DNA of 22,244 nucleotides from JBBQSF01 sp038214085 (GTDB lineage: Bacteria; Bacteroidota; Bacteroidia; Bacteroidales; CG2-30-32-10). The notes below the pieces were generated by a model. That model made no database searches, was not told where the DNA came from, and saw only the letters and a program-made list of their open reading frames with translations. A program made the translations under genes and the position numbers. The stretch spans positions 1-22,244 of the forward strand of contig JBBQSF010000042.1 of NCBI GenBank assembly GCA_038214085.1. The letters run 5' to 3'. Below are positions 1 through 7,813 of the stretch, in pieces (position 1 is the stretch's first letter; every line of letters begins with the position of its first letter).

Positions 1-101
1 ATAATTTCAATCACAGTAATTTAATAATGAAAATCTTATGTAATCATAAATAATTGGCCTTCAAAAAAAGAGAATATTTATTAACCAAAATCAATATAAT
101 T

Positions 102-362
102 ATGTCAACATTATCAGTTATTTTACAAGCAGTAAGCGACCTGGCTCCTATCGCAAAAATGGGTGCAGGTATTGGTGCAGGTATTGCCGCAATTGGTGCA
201 GGTATCGGAATTGGAAACATTGGTAAAGGTGCTTTGGAATCCATAGCACGTCAGCCAGAATCCGTTGGTGATATCCGTTCTAACATGATTGTTGCAGCCG
301 CTCTTATCGAAGGTGTTGCTTTCTTTGCAATTGTTGTTTGTTTATTGATACTTTTCATCTAA
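102..362 (+). CDS. atpE: ATP synthase F0 subunit c
   Basis: Proteolipid of the membrane rotor ring of F-type ATP synthase; each copy carries one ion across the membrane per turn. The 86-residue product is a two-helix hairpin. Helix 1 is glycine-rich (about residues 15-45), the polar loop holds R50-Q51-P52, and helix 2 (about 60-85) carries the ion-binding carboxylate E70 in ALIEG. The ATG at 102 was chosen over an in-frame TTG at 54 because the longer form would add 16 charged residues before the first helix. Compared with the sodium-binding Ilyobacter ring, the Q32 and S66 ligand positions are I37 and G71 here, so I infer proton coupling. It is the first atp gene in the window. Bases 1-101 are an A/T-rich leader with several stops, and no recognisable gene end could be assigned there. 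A hairpin separates it from atpF. Confidence 0.96.
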   Translation: MSTLSVILQAVSDLAPIAKMGAGIGAGIAAIGAGIGIGNIGKGALESIARQPESVGDIRSNMIVAAALIEGVAFFAIVVCLLILFI

Positions 363-373
363 ACAAGCATTTG

Positions 374-408
374 CCTTTACTCTCTTGCGGTTGGCCGGAG
401 AGTAAAGG
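374..408 (+). promoter_or_regulatory. Intra-operon hairpin between atpE and atpF
   Basis: A perfect 11-bp inverted repeat: CCTTTACTCTC at 374-384 pairs with GAGAGTAAAGG at 398-408. Inside it CGG (388-390) can pair with CCG (395-397) around a TTGG loop, leaving a 3-base bulge on the left arm. A T-rich stretch (409-420, tttatttatttt-like, interrupted by A) follows. It looks like a leaky terminator or a 3'-end stabiliser that would raise atpE mRNA over the distal genes. The function is inferred; the structure is visible in the sequence. Confidence 0.75.
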
Positions 409-444
409 TTTATTTATTTTGAGTATTTAAAAAACCAAACAACT

Positions 445-939
445 ATGGAACTCGTAACTCCGCATTTGGGCCTAATTTTCTGGATGACTATCTCATTCGG
501 ACTTGTGCTGTTTATTCTAAAAAAGTTTGCATGGAAGCCTATCATGACCATGCTCAAAGAAAGAGAAGAAAACATTGAGAACGCTCTGCGAGCCGCTGAT
601 AAAGCCCGTGACGAAATGGCTGATCTTAAATTCAGCAATGAGCAGCTTTTAAAAGAAGCAAAAAACGAGCGCGATCTGATGTTGCGCGACGCCCGTAAAA
701 TAAGTGAAAACATCATTAACGAAGCACGTGTAAAAGCAGGCGAAGAAGCACGGCGCATTGTTGATATGGCAAAAGAAAGCATTCATTTTGAAAAAATGGC
801 TGCTATTACTGAGTTAAAGAATCAACTGGCAGTGATGTCCATTGAAATTGCAGAAAAAATTCTGCGCGAAGAACTTTCCAACGATACCAAACAACAGGCA
901 TTCGTGAACAAGCTTATTGATGAAGTAAATTTCAATTAA
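445..939 (+). CDS. atpF: ATP synthase F0 subunit b
   Basis: Peripheral-stalk subunit that links the membrane a subunit to the F1 head. The 164-residue product has a short N-terminal membrane segment (about residues 8-28) followed by the usual FAWKPI boundary. The rest is a long charged amphipathic helix, rich in E, K, R and A, that would dimerise as a coiled coil. Length and architecture are normal for the bacterial b subunit. It lies 82 bases after atpE, the only wide gap in the cluster, and 17 bases before atpH. The leader before the ATG is A-rich with no Shine-Dalgarno sequence, as usual in Bacteroidetes. Sequence conservation of b subunits is low, so the call rests on architecture plus position between atpE and atpH. 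Confidence 0.95.
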   Translation: MELVTPHLGLIFWMTISFGLVLFILKKFAWKPIMTMLKEREENIENALRAADKARDEMADLKFSNEQLLKEAKNERDLMLRDARKISENIINEARVKAGEEARRIVDMAKESIHFEKMAAITELKNQLAVMSIEIAEKILREELSNDTKQQAFVNKLIDEVNFN

Positions 940-956
940 AACAAAGAAACCAGAAA

Positions 957-1514
957 ATGAAAGAATCAAGAATTTCGCTGCGGTACGCAAAAGCTTTGTT
1001 TGATCTGGCCGATGAGCTTAATGTTATTGAAAATATTCACGATGATATGCAGTTGGTTTACGGTGTTTGCCAATCAAATAAGGATTTCAAACAAATGCTG
1101 CATAGCCCTATTATTAAGGCAGACAAGAAAATTTCTATTCTAAAGGAAATCTTTACAGGAAAAGTAAATGAAATGACTCTTTCTTTTTTGCGTATCATCG
1201 CCTCCAAACGAAGAGAATCCTATATTGAAGGTATTTCTTTTCAGTTTATTGAATTTTACAGGGAATACAAAAATATTGTTACAGCTTATCTAACAACTGC
1301 GGTACCTTCAACGGAAGAAATAAGAGAGAAGGTAATCAGTATGGTTAAAAATTATTCACAAAAAGATGTTGTTCTTGTAGAAGAAATAAAAGCGAAAATC
1401 ATGGGTGGATTTGTGCTGAAATTTACAGACAAACAACTTGACGAAAGTATCAAAACCAAGATCATCAGGCTCAAGCGAGAATACAATATAAATATTTACG
1501 AAAAAGGATTTTAA
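957..1514 (+). CDS. atpH: ATP synthase F1 subunit delta
   Basis: The delta subunit (OSCP homologue) caps the F1 head and ties it to the b stalk. The 185-residue product starts with the family-typical pattern SLRYAKALFDLA, part of the N-terminal six-helix domain (about residues 1-105). The C-terminal part contains IMGGFVLKF, matching the conserved glycine-containing strand of delta subunits (about residues 145-155), and ends in a short basic tail. Length is normal. It sits between atpF and atpA with 17- and 26-base gaps, so it is cotranscribed and no internal promoter was seen. Confidence 0.95.
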   Translation: MKESRISLRYAKALFDLADELNVIENIHDDMQLVYGVCQSNKDFKQMLHSPIIKADKKISILKEIFTGKVNEMTLSFLRIIASKRRESYIEGISFQFIEFYREYKNIVTAYLTTAVPSTEEIREKVISMVKNYSQKDVVLVEEIKAKIMGGFVLKFTDKQLDESIKTKIIRLKREYNINIYEKGF

Positions 1515-1540
1515 AATTTCCAGAAATAATATCTGAATAT

Positions 1541-3127
1541 ATGGCAGAGATTAAACCCGCCGAAGTATCGGCAATATTACGGCAACAATTGGCCGGTTTT
1601 AAATTTGAATCGGATCTTGAAGAAGTAGGGACCGTTTTGCAGGTTGGCGATGGAATTGGACGTATTTACGGACTTACCAATGCGCAATCGGGTGAGCTTG
1701 TTGAGTTTGAAAAGGACGGAATGAAAGGTATTGTTCTCAACCTTGAAGAAGACAACGTGGGTGTTGTGCTTTTGGGCGATGCCACTCACATTAAAGAAGG
1801 CGATACTGTTAAACGTACCGGAAAAATTGCTTCAGTCAACGTGGGAGAAGGAATGATAGGTCGTGTTATCAATACAGTTGGAGAACCTATCGATGGCAAA
1901 GGTCCTATTACAGGGCAAACCTACGAATTACCCATTGAACGTAAAGCTCCAGGCGTTATCTACCGCCAGCCAGTTAACGAACCACTTCAAACAGGTATTA
2001 AACCCATTGATGCAATGATTCCTATTGGCCGTGGCCAGCGCGAATTGATCATTGGCGACCGCCAGACTGGGAAATCAGCCATTGCCATTGATACCATTAT
2101 CAATCAGCGTTCAAATTATGAACAGGGAAAACCGGTATATTGCATTTATGTGGCCATTGGGCAAAAAGGTTCTACCATTGCAAATGTGGTGAAAACTCTC
2201 GAAGATCATGGTGCAATGGAATACACAGTAATTGTTGCTGCTCCGGCTTCGTATGCCGCTGCAATGCAGGTTTACGCGCCATTTACCGGAGCAACCATTG
2301 GCGAATTTTTCAGAGATACTGGTCGTCCCGCACTTGTTGTTTACGACGATCTTTCAAAACAGGCCGTTAGTTACCGTGAGGTTTCCTTGTTGCTCCGTCG
2401 CCCCCCCGGACGCGAAGCATATCCAGGCGATGTGTTTTATCTGCATTCACGCTTGCTTGAACGTGCTGCACGTATCATTACTTCCGACGAGATTGCTAAG
2501 CAAATGAATGATTTGCCAGAATCGCTTAAACCGATTATTAAAGGCGGAGGATCACTTACAGCCTTGCCGATTATTGAAACACAGGCAGGCGATGTTTCTG
2601 CATACATTCCAACCAATGTGATTTCAATTACCGACGGACAGATATTTCTCGAAACGAACTTATTTAACTCTGGTATTCGTCCTGCTATTAACGTTGGTAT
2701 TTCTGTATCACGTGTTGGGGGAAATGCCCAGATTAAGTCGATGAAAAAAGTGGCTGGAACCTTAAAACTTGATCAGGCTCTTTTCCGTGAACTGGAAGCC
2801 TTTGCGAAATTCGGATCCGATTTAGATGCTGCAACTCTTTCAGTTCTTGAAAAAGGAAAACGCAATGTTGAAATTCTTAAGCAACCCCAATATTCGCCTG
2901 TTTCTGTTGAAAAACAAATTGCTATTATTTACTGCGGAACAAAAGGCTTACTGAAAAATGTTCCAATAAACAAAATTGTTGCTTTTGAAGAGGAATACTT
3001 ACATTTTCTAGAGTTGCATCACAAGGATATTTTGGAAACTTTGCGCTTGGGGAATTTATCCGACGAAGCAATAAAAACCATGGAAAAAGTTGCTGCTGAT
3101 CTTTCAGTTAAGTACCAGGTAAAATAA
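1541..3127 (+). CDS. atpA: ATP synthase F1 subunit alpha
   Basis: Non-catalytic nucleotide-binding subunit of the alpha3-beta3 head. At 528 residues it is slightly longer than the roughly 510 typical of proteobacteria. Visible motifs are the P-loop GDRQTGKS (172-179), a Walker B strand LVVYDD (265-270), the conserved LLLRRPPGREAYPGD region, and the alpha/beta family signature PAINVGISVS (381-390) followed by R391, the arginine reaching into the catalytic site. The beta-barrel N-terminal domain and the helical C-terminal domain are present. A run of seven C (2401-2407) encodes part of the RRPPG motif; the frame is intact through it. The beta-subunit gene does not follow, so atpD and atpC must lie elsewhere, in many Bacteroidetes upstream of atpB. 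Confidence 0.98.
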   Translation: MAEIKPAEVSAILRQQLAGFKFESDLEEVGTVLQVGDGIGRIYGLTNAQSGELVEFEKDGMKGIVLNLEEDNVGVVLLGDATHIKEGDTVKRTGKIASVNVGEGMIGRVINTVGEPIDGKGPITGQTYELPIERKAPGVIYRQPVNEPLQTGIKPIDAMIPIGRGQRELIIGDRQTGKSAIAIDTIINQRSNYEQGKPVYCIYVAIGQKGSTIANVVKTLEDHGAMEYTVIVAAPASYAAAMQVYAPFTGATIGEFFRDTGRPALVVYDDLSKQAVSYREVSLLLRRPPGREAYPGDVFYLHSRLLERAARIITSDEIAKQMNDLPESLKPIIKGGGSLTALPIIETQAGDVSAYIPTNVISITDGQIFLETNLFNSGIRPAINVGISVSRVGGNAQIKSMKKVAGTLKLDQALFRELEAFAKFGSDLDAATLSVLEKGKRNVEILKQPQYSPVSVEKQIAIIYCGTKGLLKNVPINKIVAFEEEYLHFLELHHKDILETLRLGNLSDEAIKTMEKVAADLSVKYQVK

Positions 3128-3133
3128 GGGATT

Positions 3134-4018
3134 ATGGCAAATTTAAAGGAAGTCCGCACTCGTATAGAATCTGTAAAGTCTACTCAGCAGATTACCAGTG
3201 CCATGAAAATGGTTTCGGCATCCAAGTTGAAAAAGGCGCAAAATGCAATCATTAAACTTCGTCCTTATGCTTCAAAACTCAAGGAAATACTGGGAAACCT
3301 GAGTGCTAGTCTTGATTCCTCAGGCGATAGCGTTTTCTCAAAAGAAAGGAAAGTTCAAAAAGCACTGCTGGTAGTAGTTACCTCAAATCGCGGACTTTGC
3401 GGAGCTTTTAACTCAAGCGTTATTAAATTCGCGCAACACCTTCTAAATACTGAGTATGCAGCACTTTTTAATAGCGGCAATTTGGATATCATTTGTATCG
3501 GAAAAAAAGGGTCGGAATATTTTAACCGCAGAAAAATCGCATTAAAGGACACCAACATCAAATTATTCGAAGCTTTGACTTTCGAAAATGTTGCACCAAT
3601 TGCCGAAGACCTGATGAACGAATTTGCCAAGGGAACCTACGACAGGATTCAGATACTATACAATCAGTTTAAAAATGCAGCTTCTCAAACACTGGTTAAT
3701 GAACAGTTTCTTCCTTTACAAAAAACCATTGTGAATTCTGAGAAAAAAACGGTAAATGCTGATTATATCTTCGAACCAAATAAGGAGCAAATTGTTGAGG
3801 AACTTATTCCGAAATCACTCAAGCTGCAGTTTTACAAAACACTTCTCGATTCACATGCATCTGAGCATGGAGCACGTATGACGGCTATGCATAAGGCTAC
3901 TGACAATGCTCAGGAAATGATTAAGGCACTTCGTTTATCATACAATAAAGCCAGACAGGCAACCATTACCAACGAAATTCTTGAAATTGTAAGTGGTGCA
4001 GAAGCATTAAAGGGCTAA
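3134..4018 (+). CDS. atpG: ATP synthase F1 subunit gamma
   Basis: Central rotor shaft. The 294-residue protein has both diagnostic ends. The N-terminal helix contains ITSAMKMVSASKLKKAQ, and the C-terminal helix contains EHGARMTAMHKATDNA followed by NKARQATITNEILEIVSGAEAL; these two helices form the coiled coil inside the alpha/beta hexamer. The Rossmann-like middle domain includes the conserved SNRGLCGAFN (about residues 84-93). It starts 6 bases after atpA stops. It is the last gene of the cluster and is followed directly by a strong terminator. Confidence 0.97.
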   Translation: MANLKEVRTRIESVKSTQQITSAMKMVSASKLKKAQNAIIKLRPYASKLKEILGNLSASLDSSGDSVFSKERKVQKALLVVVTSNRGLCGAFNSSVIKFAQHLLNTEYAALFNSGNLDIICIGKKGSEYFNRRKIALKDTNIKLFEALTFENVAPIAEDLMNEFAKGTYDRIQILYNQFKNAASQTLVNEQFLPLQKTIVNSEKKTVNADYIFEPNKEQIVEELIPKSLKLQFYKTLLDSHASEHGARMTAMHKATDNAQEMIKALRLSYNKARQATITNEILEIVSGAEALKG

Positions 4019-4031
4019 ATAAAAAAAATTT

Positions 4032-4080
4032 AGCATCGGAAATGCAATCTTTAAAAAATTGCAACTGATGCTTTTTTTTT
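4032..4080 (+). terminator. Terminator of the atp operon
   Basis: AGCATC (4032-4037) pairs with GATGCT (4067-4072), and inside it TGCAAT (4043-4048) pairs with ATTGCA (4058-4063). The outer stem is extended by A/T pairing, and nine to ten T follow (4072-4080). It begins 13 bases after the atpG stop codon. Confidence 0.85.
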
Positions 4081-4089
4081 ATAACTTTG
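4059..4089 (+). promoter_or_regulatory. Ferritin promoter (-33/-7, Bacteroidetes type)
   Basis: TTG at 4059-4061, a 20-base spacer, then TAACTTTG at 4082-4089, matching the Bacteroidetes -7 consensus TAnnTTTG. The ferritin start codon lies 24 bases further on. The -33 part lies inside the right half of the atpG terminator, so the two elements overlap. Confidence 0.65.
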
Positions 4090-4113
4090 TATTAACTTTA
4101 AAACTTATTTTAT

Positions 4114-4629
4114 ATGATAAAAAATGTTGAAAATATTTTGAATGTCCAGATTGAAAAAGAATCATTTTCTTCACATTTATATCTGGCAATGGCATCTTGG
4201 GCAGAAACCAGCGGATTTGAAGGAGTTTCGCAATGGCTCTATGTGCAAGCTGAAGAAGAACGTATGCATATGCTCAAATTTATTCATTATGTAAACGAAC
4301 GTGGAGGCAGTGCAATAATTACTTCAATAAAACTACCCCCTGCAAAATTTAAAAATATAAATGAGGTCTTTGCAGAAGTTCTGAAACATGAAGAATTTAT
4401 TACCAATTCAATAAATGAAATTGTTTCCGTATGTATCAAGGAAAAAGATTTCACCACTCAGAATTTTGTACAGTGGTTTGTAAACGAGCAAATTGAAGAG
4501 GAACGCAATGTCCGTAATATTATGGATAAACTAAAGCTTCTTGGAAGTCAGAATCTATATTTATTTGATAAGGATATTATGGCTATGCGCGCAGCTGCAT
4601 CTGCGGCCAATGCTGCCCCAGGAGCATAA
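4114..4629 (+). CDS. ftnA: Non-heme bacterial ferritin
   Basis: Cytoplasmic iron store: oxidises Fe(II) and deposits it as a mineral inside a 24-subunit shell. The 171-residue four-helix protein keeps every ferroxidase ligand known from E. coli FtnA, shifted by one: E16, Y23, E49, H52 (in AEEERMHM), E93 (in KHEEF), Q126 and E129 (in NEQIEEE). No heme-ligating methionine comparable to bacterioferritin M52 is seen, since the aligned position is a ferroxidase histidine region. The C-terminus ends in an alanine-rich tail (about residues 155-171) not present in E. coli FtnA. It is transcribed alone, from its own promoter, and ends at a hairpin terminator. No iron-regulator site was recognised. Confidence 0.94.
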   Translation: MIKNVENILNVQIEKESFSSHLYLAMASWAETSGFEGVSQWLYVQAEEERMHMLKFIHYVNERGGSAIITSIKLPPAKFKNINEVFAEVLKHEEFITNSINEIVSVCIKEKDFTTQNFVQWFVNEQIEEERNVRNIMDKLKLLGSQNLYLFDKDIMAMRAAASAANAAPGA

Positions 4630-4656
4630 TCCTGACATTAAAAAAAAGATTTTCTA

Positions 4657-4695
4657 AAAGAACCGCATTCTGAAAAGATTGCGGTTTTTTATTTT
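4657..4695 (+). terminator. Terminator between ferritin and the convergent CBS-protein gene
   Basis: AACCGCA (4661-4667) pairs with TGCGGTT (4680-4686) and is followed by a T run (4685-4690). A-rich bases to the left could give weak termination on the other strand too. It lies between the convergent ends at 4629 and 4705. Confidence 0.75.
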
Positions 4696-4704
4696 GTAAA
4701 AAAC

Positions 4705-5973
4705 TTATTGATTAACACGAAGGTTGATCTGCTCAATTTTATTTTCTGCGGCTTTGGTAATGGTAATTATAAAATTGTCAATAATAATTTCTTCATGAAG
4801 TTTCGGAATACTTTGATAATGGTGAAAAATAAAACCAGTGAGTGTTTCGTAATCATCCGATTCGGGAAAATTTAAATGATATTTTTCATTTAGATAATCG
4901 ATTTCTAGACGACCGGAAAAGACAAACTCTTTTTCATTGATTTGTTTTTCCACCAGTGCGTCAATGTCAAATTCATCATTAATTTCTCCAAATATTTCTT
5001 CTATAACGTCTTCCATGGTAATAATTCCTGATGTACCTCCAAATTCATCAACAACTACTGCAATGCTTTTATGTTCTTCAATAAATTCAGACAATAAATT
5101 GCTGGCCAGCATACTTTCTGGAACATAACTGATCGGGCGAAGAATAGACGAAATACTTTCAGGATTTTTAAAAATATCGTAATGATGGGCATAGCCGATA
5201 ATATTATCAATGGTACCAGAATAAATCAGAATTTTACTTAAACCGTGTTTGATAAAGGTTTGTATAAGTTCATTAATGTTTGAAGTATCTTCAATTCCCA
5301 CAATTTCGGTACGCGGAACCATGCATTCCCGAAGTTTTACCGAAGGAAATTCCATGGCATTCTGAAATATCTGAATTTCATGTTCGAGTTCCTGATCATT
5401 GCGTGCATCGGGGAAAAATTCTTTTAAGTAATTGTCCAAATCAACTGGGCCAAAAATGCGTTTTTCTTCAGGAATTTTAACTTTAAAAAATACAAAAAGA
5501 AGAAATTCGGCAATATGTATAGTGATGTAAACTACCGGAAACAAAAGGTAGTAGAATATCGAAGCAGGGACAGCCATGATATGCATTACATAATTTGGGT
5601 TTATTCTGAACAATACTTTTGGCAAAAATTCGGCGGTTACCAATATAAGCAATGTGGAAATTATTGTTTGTACTATCAAAATACTGAAATTGCCGCTGAG
5701 CGATTCTGGTAAAATTCTAGAAATAGGAATCAATAAAATCCGCGCCATATAAATACCATAAATAACCAGAGCAATGTTGTTTCCAACAAGAAGTGCGGCA
5801 ATAAAATCGGATGACTTTTTAGAGAACCGGGAGATGATTTTGCCTGAGAGAAGTCCTCTATTTTTATCCAGTTCAATTTTTAATCGGTTCGATGTTACAA
5901 ATGCGATTTCTATTCCTGAAAAAAATGCAGAAAACAAAATCATACATATAACAATAATCCATTCGTTTAGCAC
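4705..5973 (-). CDS. CNNM/CorC-type (HlyC) membrane protein with CBS pair
   Basis: Inner-membrane protein of the 'hemolysin'/CorC family; relatives are linked to magnesium or sodium transport or resistance, but the substrate is not readable here. In the 422 residues, a DUF21/CNNM membrane domain (about 1-170) has hydrophobic segments near 5-25, 57-80, 97-118 and 130-165 and carries LLVGNNIALV (61-70) and AEFLPK (114-119), where many relatives have GEILPK. A CBS pair (about 210-330) includes MVPRTEI (218-224) and VVVDEFGGTSG (306-316). The C-terminal CorC_HlyC domain (about 345-415) completes the protein. It starts 3 bases after the lptC stop and is the last gene of the coaX operon. The flavobacterial gliding protein GldE has the same architecture, but the lptC neighbourhood favours the general Bacteroidetes paralogue. 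Confidence 0.87.
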   Translation of the reverse strand: MLNEWIIVICMILFSAFFSGIEIAFVTSNRLKIELDKNRGLLSGKIISRFSKKSSDFIAALLVGNNIALVIYGIYMARILLIPISRILPESLSGNFSILIVQTIISTLLILVTAEFLPKVLFRINPNYVMHIMAVPASIFYYLLFPVVYITIHIAEFLLFVFFKVKIPEEKRIFGPVDLDNYLKEFFPDARNDQELEHEIQIFQNAMEFPSVKLRECMVPRTEIVGIEDTSNINELIQTFIKHGLSKILIYSGTIDNIIGYAHHYDIFKNPESISSILRPISYVPESMLASNLLSEFIEEHKSIAVVVDEFGGTSGIITMEDVIEEIFGEINDEFDIDALVEKQINEKEFVFSGRLEIDYLNEKYHLNFPESDDYETLTGFIFHHYQSIPKLHEEIIIDNFIITITKAAENKIEQINLRVNQ

Positions 5974-5976
5974 GGT

Positions 5977-6528
5977 TTAATCTTCCTTAATTGTAATGGA
6001 ACCTTTGGGGCGCTTAATTTTCCAGCTGTCGAAACGCTCATCCGACTCCATGCCTTCACCCATTAAAATTTCTTTACCGGTATTTATTTTTACAAATTTA
6101 TCAGAATAGATAATTCCTTTGGTTTGATCCCATACCAAATGTTCAGTATTGAGCTTCTCGTTTTTTTCGTTAACTACAACCACATCATTCTTGGCTTCCA
6201 TTATTTTTTCTTTCTCGTAACTTATGGCATAGTTTGCAGTAAGATACGATTTTACATTTTGAAGCGAATCATAAAAAAACATACTTACCCCTTTAGGCAT
6301 TTCGAGATAATTTTTTTCACCAACGTAATGATCGAGTTGAGGCGCTTTTAAAAGCATGAGAACTTTGCCCGAATCGCTATAAATCGTTTCAATATCCTTG
6401 GCAGATTCTACCGGAAGATAATCCTTGTTGCCAATGGTATTAATGACTTTTATATCATTTTCGCAGGAAATAAAAGTAATTAAGAAAATAAGAAAAAACA
6501 GAAAATAAAAAAACCGTTTGCTTTTCAT
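5977..6528 (-). CDS. lptC: LPS export system component LptC (lipoprotein form)
   Basis: LptC passes lipopolysaccharide from the LptBFG transporter to the periplasmic LptA bridge. The 183-residue product has an N-terminal hydrophobic stretch ending ITFISC, a plausible lipobox with C22, so it would be lipid-anchored as is usual for Bacteroidetes LptC. The following residues form a beta-rich LptC/OstA-like domain with patterns such as YLTANYAISYEKEKIMEA and LVWDQTKGIIYSD, the typical 'property-in, property-out' strands of this fold. The ATG at 6528 was chosen because 22 residues of a longer frame (to 6594) are hydrophilic and overlap the upstream gene; from 6528 the gap is 10 bases and the signal starts at once. 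It lies between the OM-protein gene and the CBS protein in one operon. Confidence 0.85.
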   Translation of the reverse strand: MKSKRFFYFLFFLIFLITFISCENDIKVINTIGNKDYLPVESAKDIETIYSDSGKVLMLLKAPQLDHYVGEKNYLEMPKGVSMFFYDSLQNVKSYLTANYAISYEKEKIMEAKNDVVVVNEKNEKLNTEHLVWDQTKGIIYSDKFVKINTGKEILMGEGMESDERFDSWKIKRPKGSITIKED

Positions 6529-6538
6529 TGAATCAGCG

Positions 6539-7813
6539 TTAATCAAATTTTTTCTTAATAAACCAGCGTTCGTAAACGGATAAGCTGAGTACAATTCTGC
6601 CGAATTTTTCTTGTATTAAATTGTCATCAGTTGTTCCACGTTGACCAAGTTCAAACCCAACATTGATTGCGGTTTTGGATTTCTTGAGTGGCAGACCCAA
6701 GCCAAAGCTAAATGCAACTTCTGATAGCTGATTGTTCCGGAGTTGAAGATAGGTTTTGTTGTATCTGGCACCAAAACGGTAATGTACTTTTTTCCAGTAT
6801 CCCGAAACAGCCGAATTCTTTGGGGTAAATTCAAATCCAACGGCAGCCTGCAGGCTGTTTTTAAGTGAATCTTTTTCGCCAAACGATGAGAACTTTTCCC
6901 AATTTTGCATGGAAACATCCACACCTGTCATCCATCTGTCTTTTTTTCCAAAACAAAATCCAAAACCAATATTTTGAGGAATCACAATTTTCCCGTTTGC
7001 TCCAGATGTATTTATCAGTGTATCCTTAATTGCTTCTGAAGTTGTTGCGGAGAGAAATGTATAAGCAAATGAATCCTGCTTGGCTGTTAAATTAGAGGTG
7101 TTGCTAAAAACAAGGCCTATTCCAAGCGTAAGATCGTTTTTAAATTTCTTTGAATATTGTACACCGTAATTAAGCAAAAAATCATTAACCACAATGTCAT
7201 TTTTCATGCGGAGGTTTAAAAAGTAGGAGGAATCTGTAGAAACGGTTCGTGTTTTTTCTAAATTTCCAAAAACAAACGAAGTGTTGAAGCCTGCAGAAAA
7301 GTTTTTCGCAAGTTTAAAAGAATTTCCAACATAAAATTGATTTAGTCCACCACTGCCTTCATACAAATATTTAACATTACCAACGCCCTCAACAAGTTCC
7401 TCATCAGAAATTTTATATCCTACGTTACTATATGGAAGCAGGCCGATGCTTGCGCCCCACCATTTGGTTACTGGAAATCCAAACACAAGATATCCCAATG
7501 ATGTGTAATTTGACAATTGACTTTTATCTTTTGAATTCAGTTGAAGAAACTGACTGTTTACACCGGTTTCAAACACAAAAGACGTGGAATCAAAAACAGT
7601 ATATGAAGCGGGGTTTGCATAGTTTACTGTGTTGGCATTTCTGAAGCCAAGTGAAATGCCCCCCATGGCTAAATTCCGAAAATATTTGTTGCTCTGAAGA
7701 TCACCTACTCCATAACGTGAATAAGGCGAGCCAATTCGGGTCTGTGCATTCACTAATGTTGAAACCATTATTAATAAAAAGAATGCGATGCAAATTTTCT
7801 TAAGAATATTCAT
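6539..7813 (-). CDS. Outer-membrane beta-barrel protein (FadL/PorV-like, Bacteroidetes family)
   Basis: A 424-residue exported protein. The signal peptide (residues 1-23) ends VNA before Q24. The mature start TRIGSPYSRYGVGDLQ and the following LAMGGISLGFRN and VNYANPASY patterns are typical of the Bacteroidetes outer-membrane proteins that resemble FadL and PorV barrels. The remainder is alternating hydrophobic strands, and the protein ends YERWFIKKKFD, with an aromatic-rich final strand. No substrate can be assigned. Its start codon overlaps the end of coaX by 14 bases, which suggests translational coupling, and lptC follows after 10 bases. The same order (coaX, OM protein, lptC, CBS protein) is, from memory, recurrent in Bacteroidetes, often with a TPR gene before lptC; that TPR gene is absent here. 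Confidence 0.8.
   Translation of the reverse strand: MNILKKICIAFFLLIMVSTLVNAQTRIGSPYSRYGVGDLQSNKYFRNLAMGGISLGFRNANTVNYANPASYTVFDSTSFVFETGVNSQFLQLNSKDKSQLSNYTSLGYLVFGFPVTKWWGASIGLLPYSNVGYKISDEELVEGVGNVKYLYEGSGGLNQFYVGNSFKLAKNFSAGFNTSFVFGNLEKTRTVSTDSSYFLNLRMKNDIVVNDFLLNYGVQYSKKFKNDLTLGIGLVFSNTSNLTAKQDSFAYTFLSATTSEAIKDTLINTSGANGKIVIPQNIGFGFCFGKKDRWMTGVDVSMQNWEKFSSFGEKDSLKNSLQAAVGFEFTPKNSAVSGYWKKVHYRFGARYNKTYLQLRNNQLSEVAFSFGLGLPLKKSKTAINVGFELGQRGTTDDNLIQEKFGRIVLSLSVYERWFIKKKFD

Noticed and set aside
1..101. Possible end of atpB at the window start
   Set aside because: The frame from base 1 stops at 22-24 after seven codons, too little to recognise.
44..244. Minus-strand open frame rich in Pro/Ile/Ala opposite atpE
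   Set aside because: It is the antisense of the Gly/Ala-rich c-subunit helix; the repeats simply mirror its codons.
2140..2507. Cys-rich and Arg-rich open frames inside atpA
   Set aside because: They are shadows in other frames of a highly conserved gene with no independent start signals.
4705..5973. Naming the CBS membrane protein gldE (gliding motility)
   Set aside because: The architecture is shared, but the lptC-coaX neighbourhood fits the general CNNM/HlyC paralogue, and no other gld gene is near.
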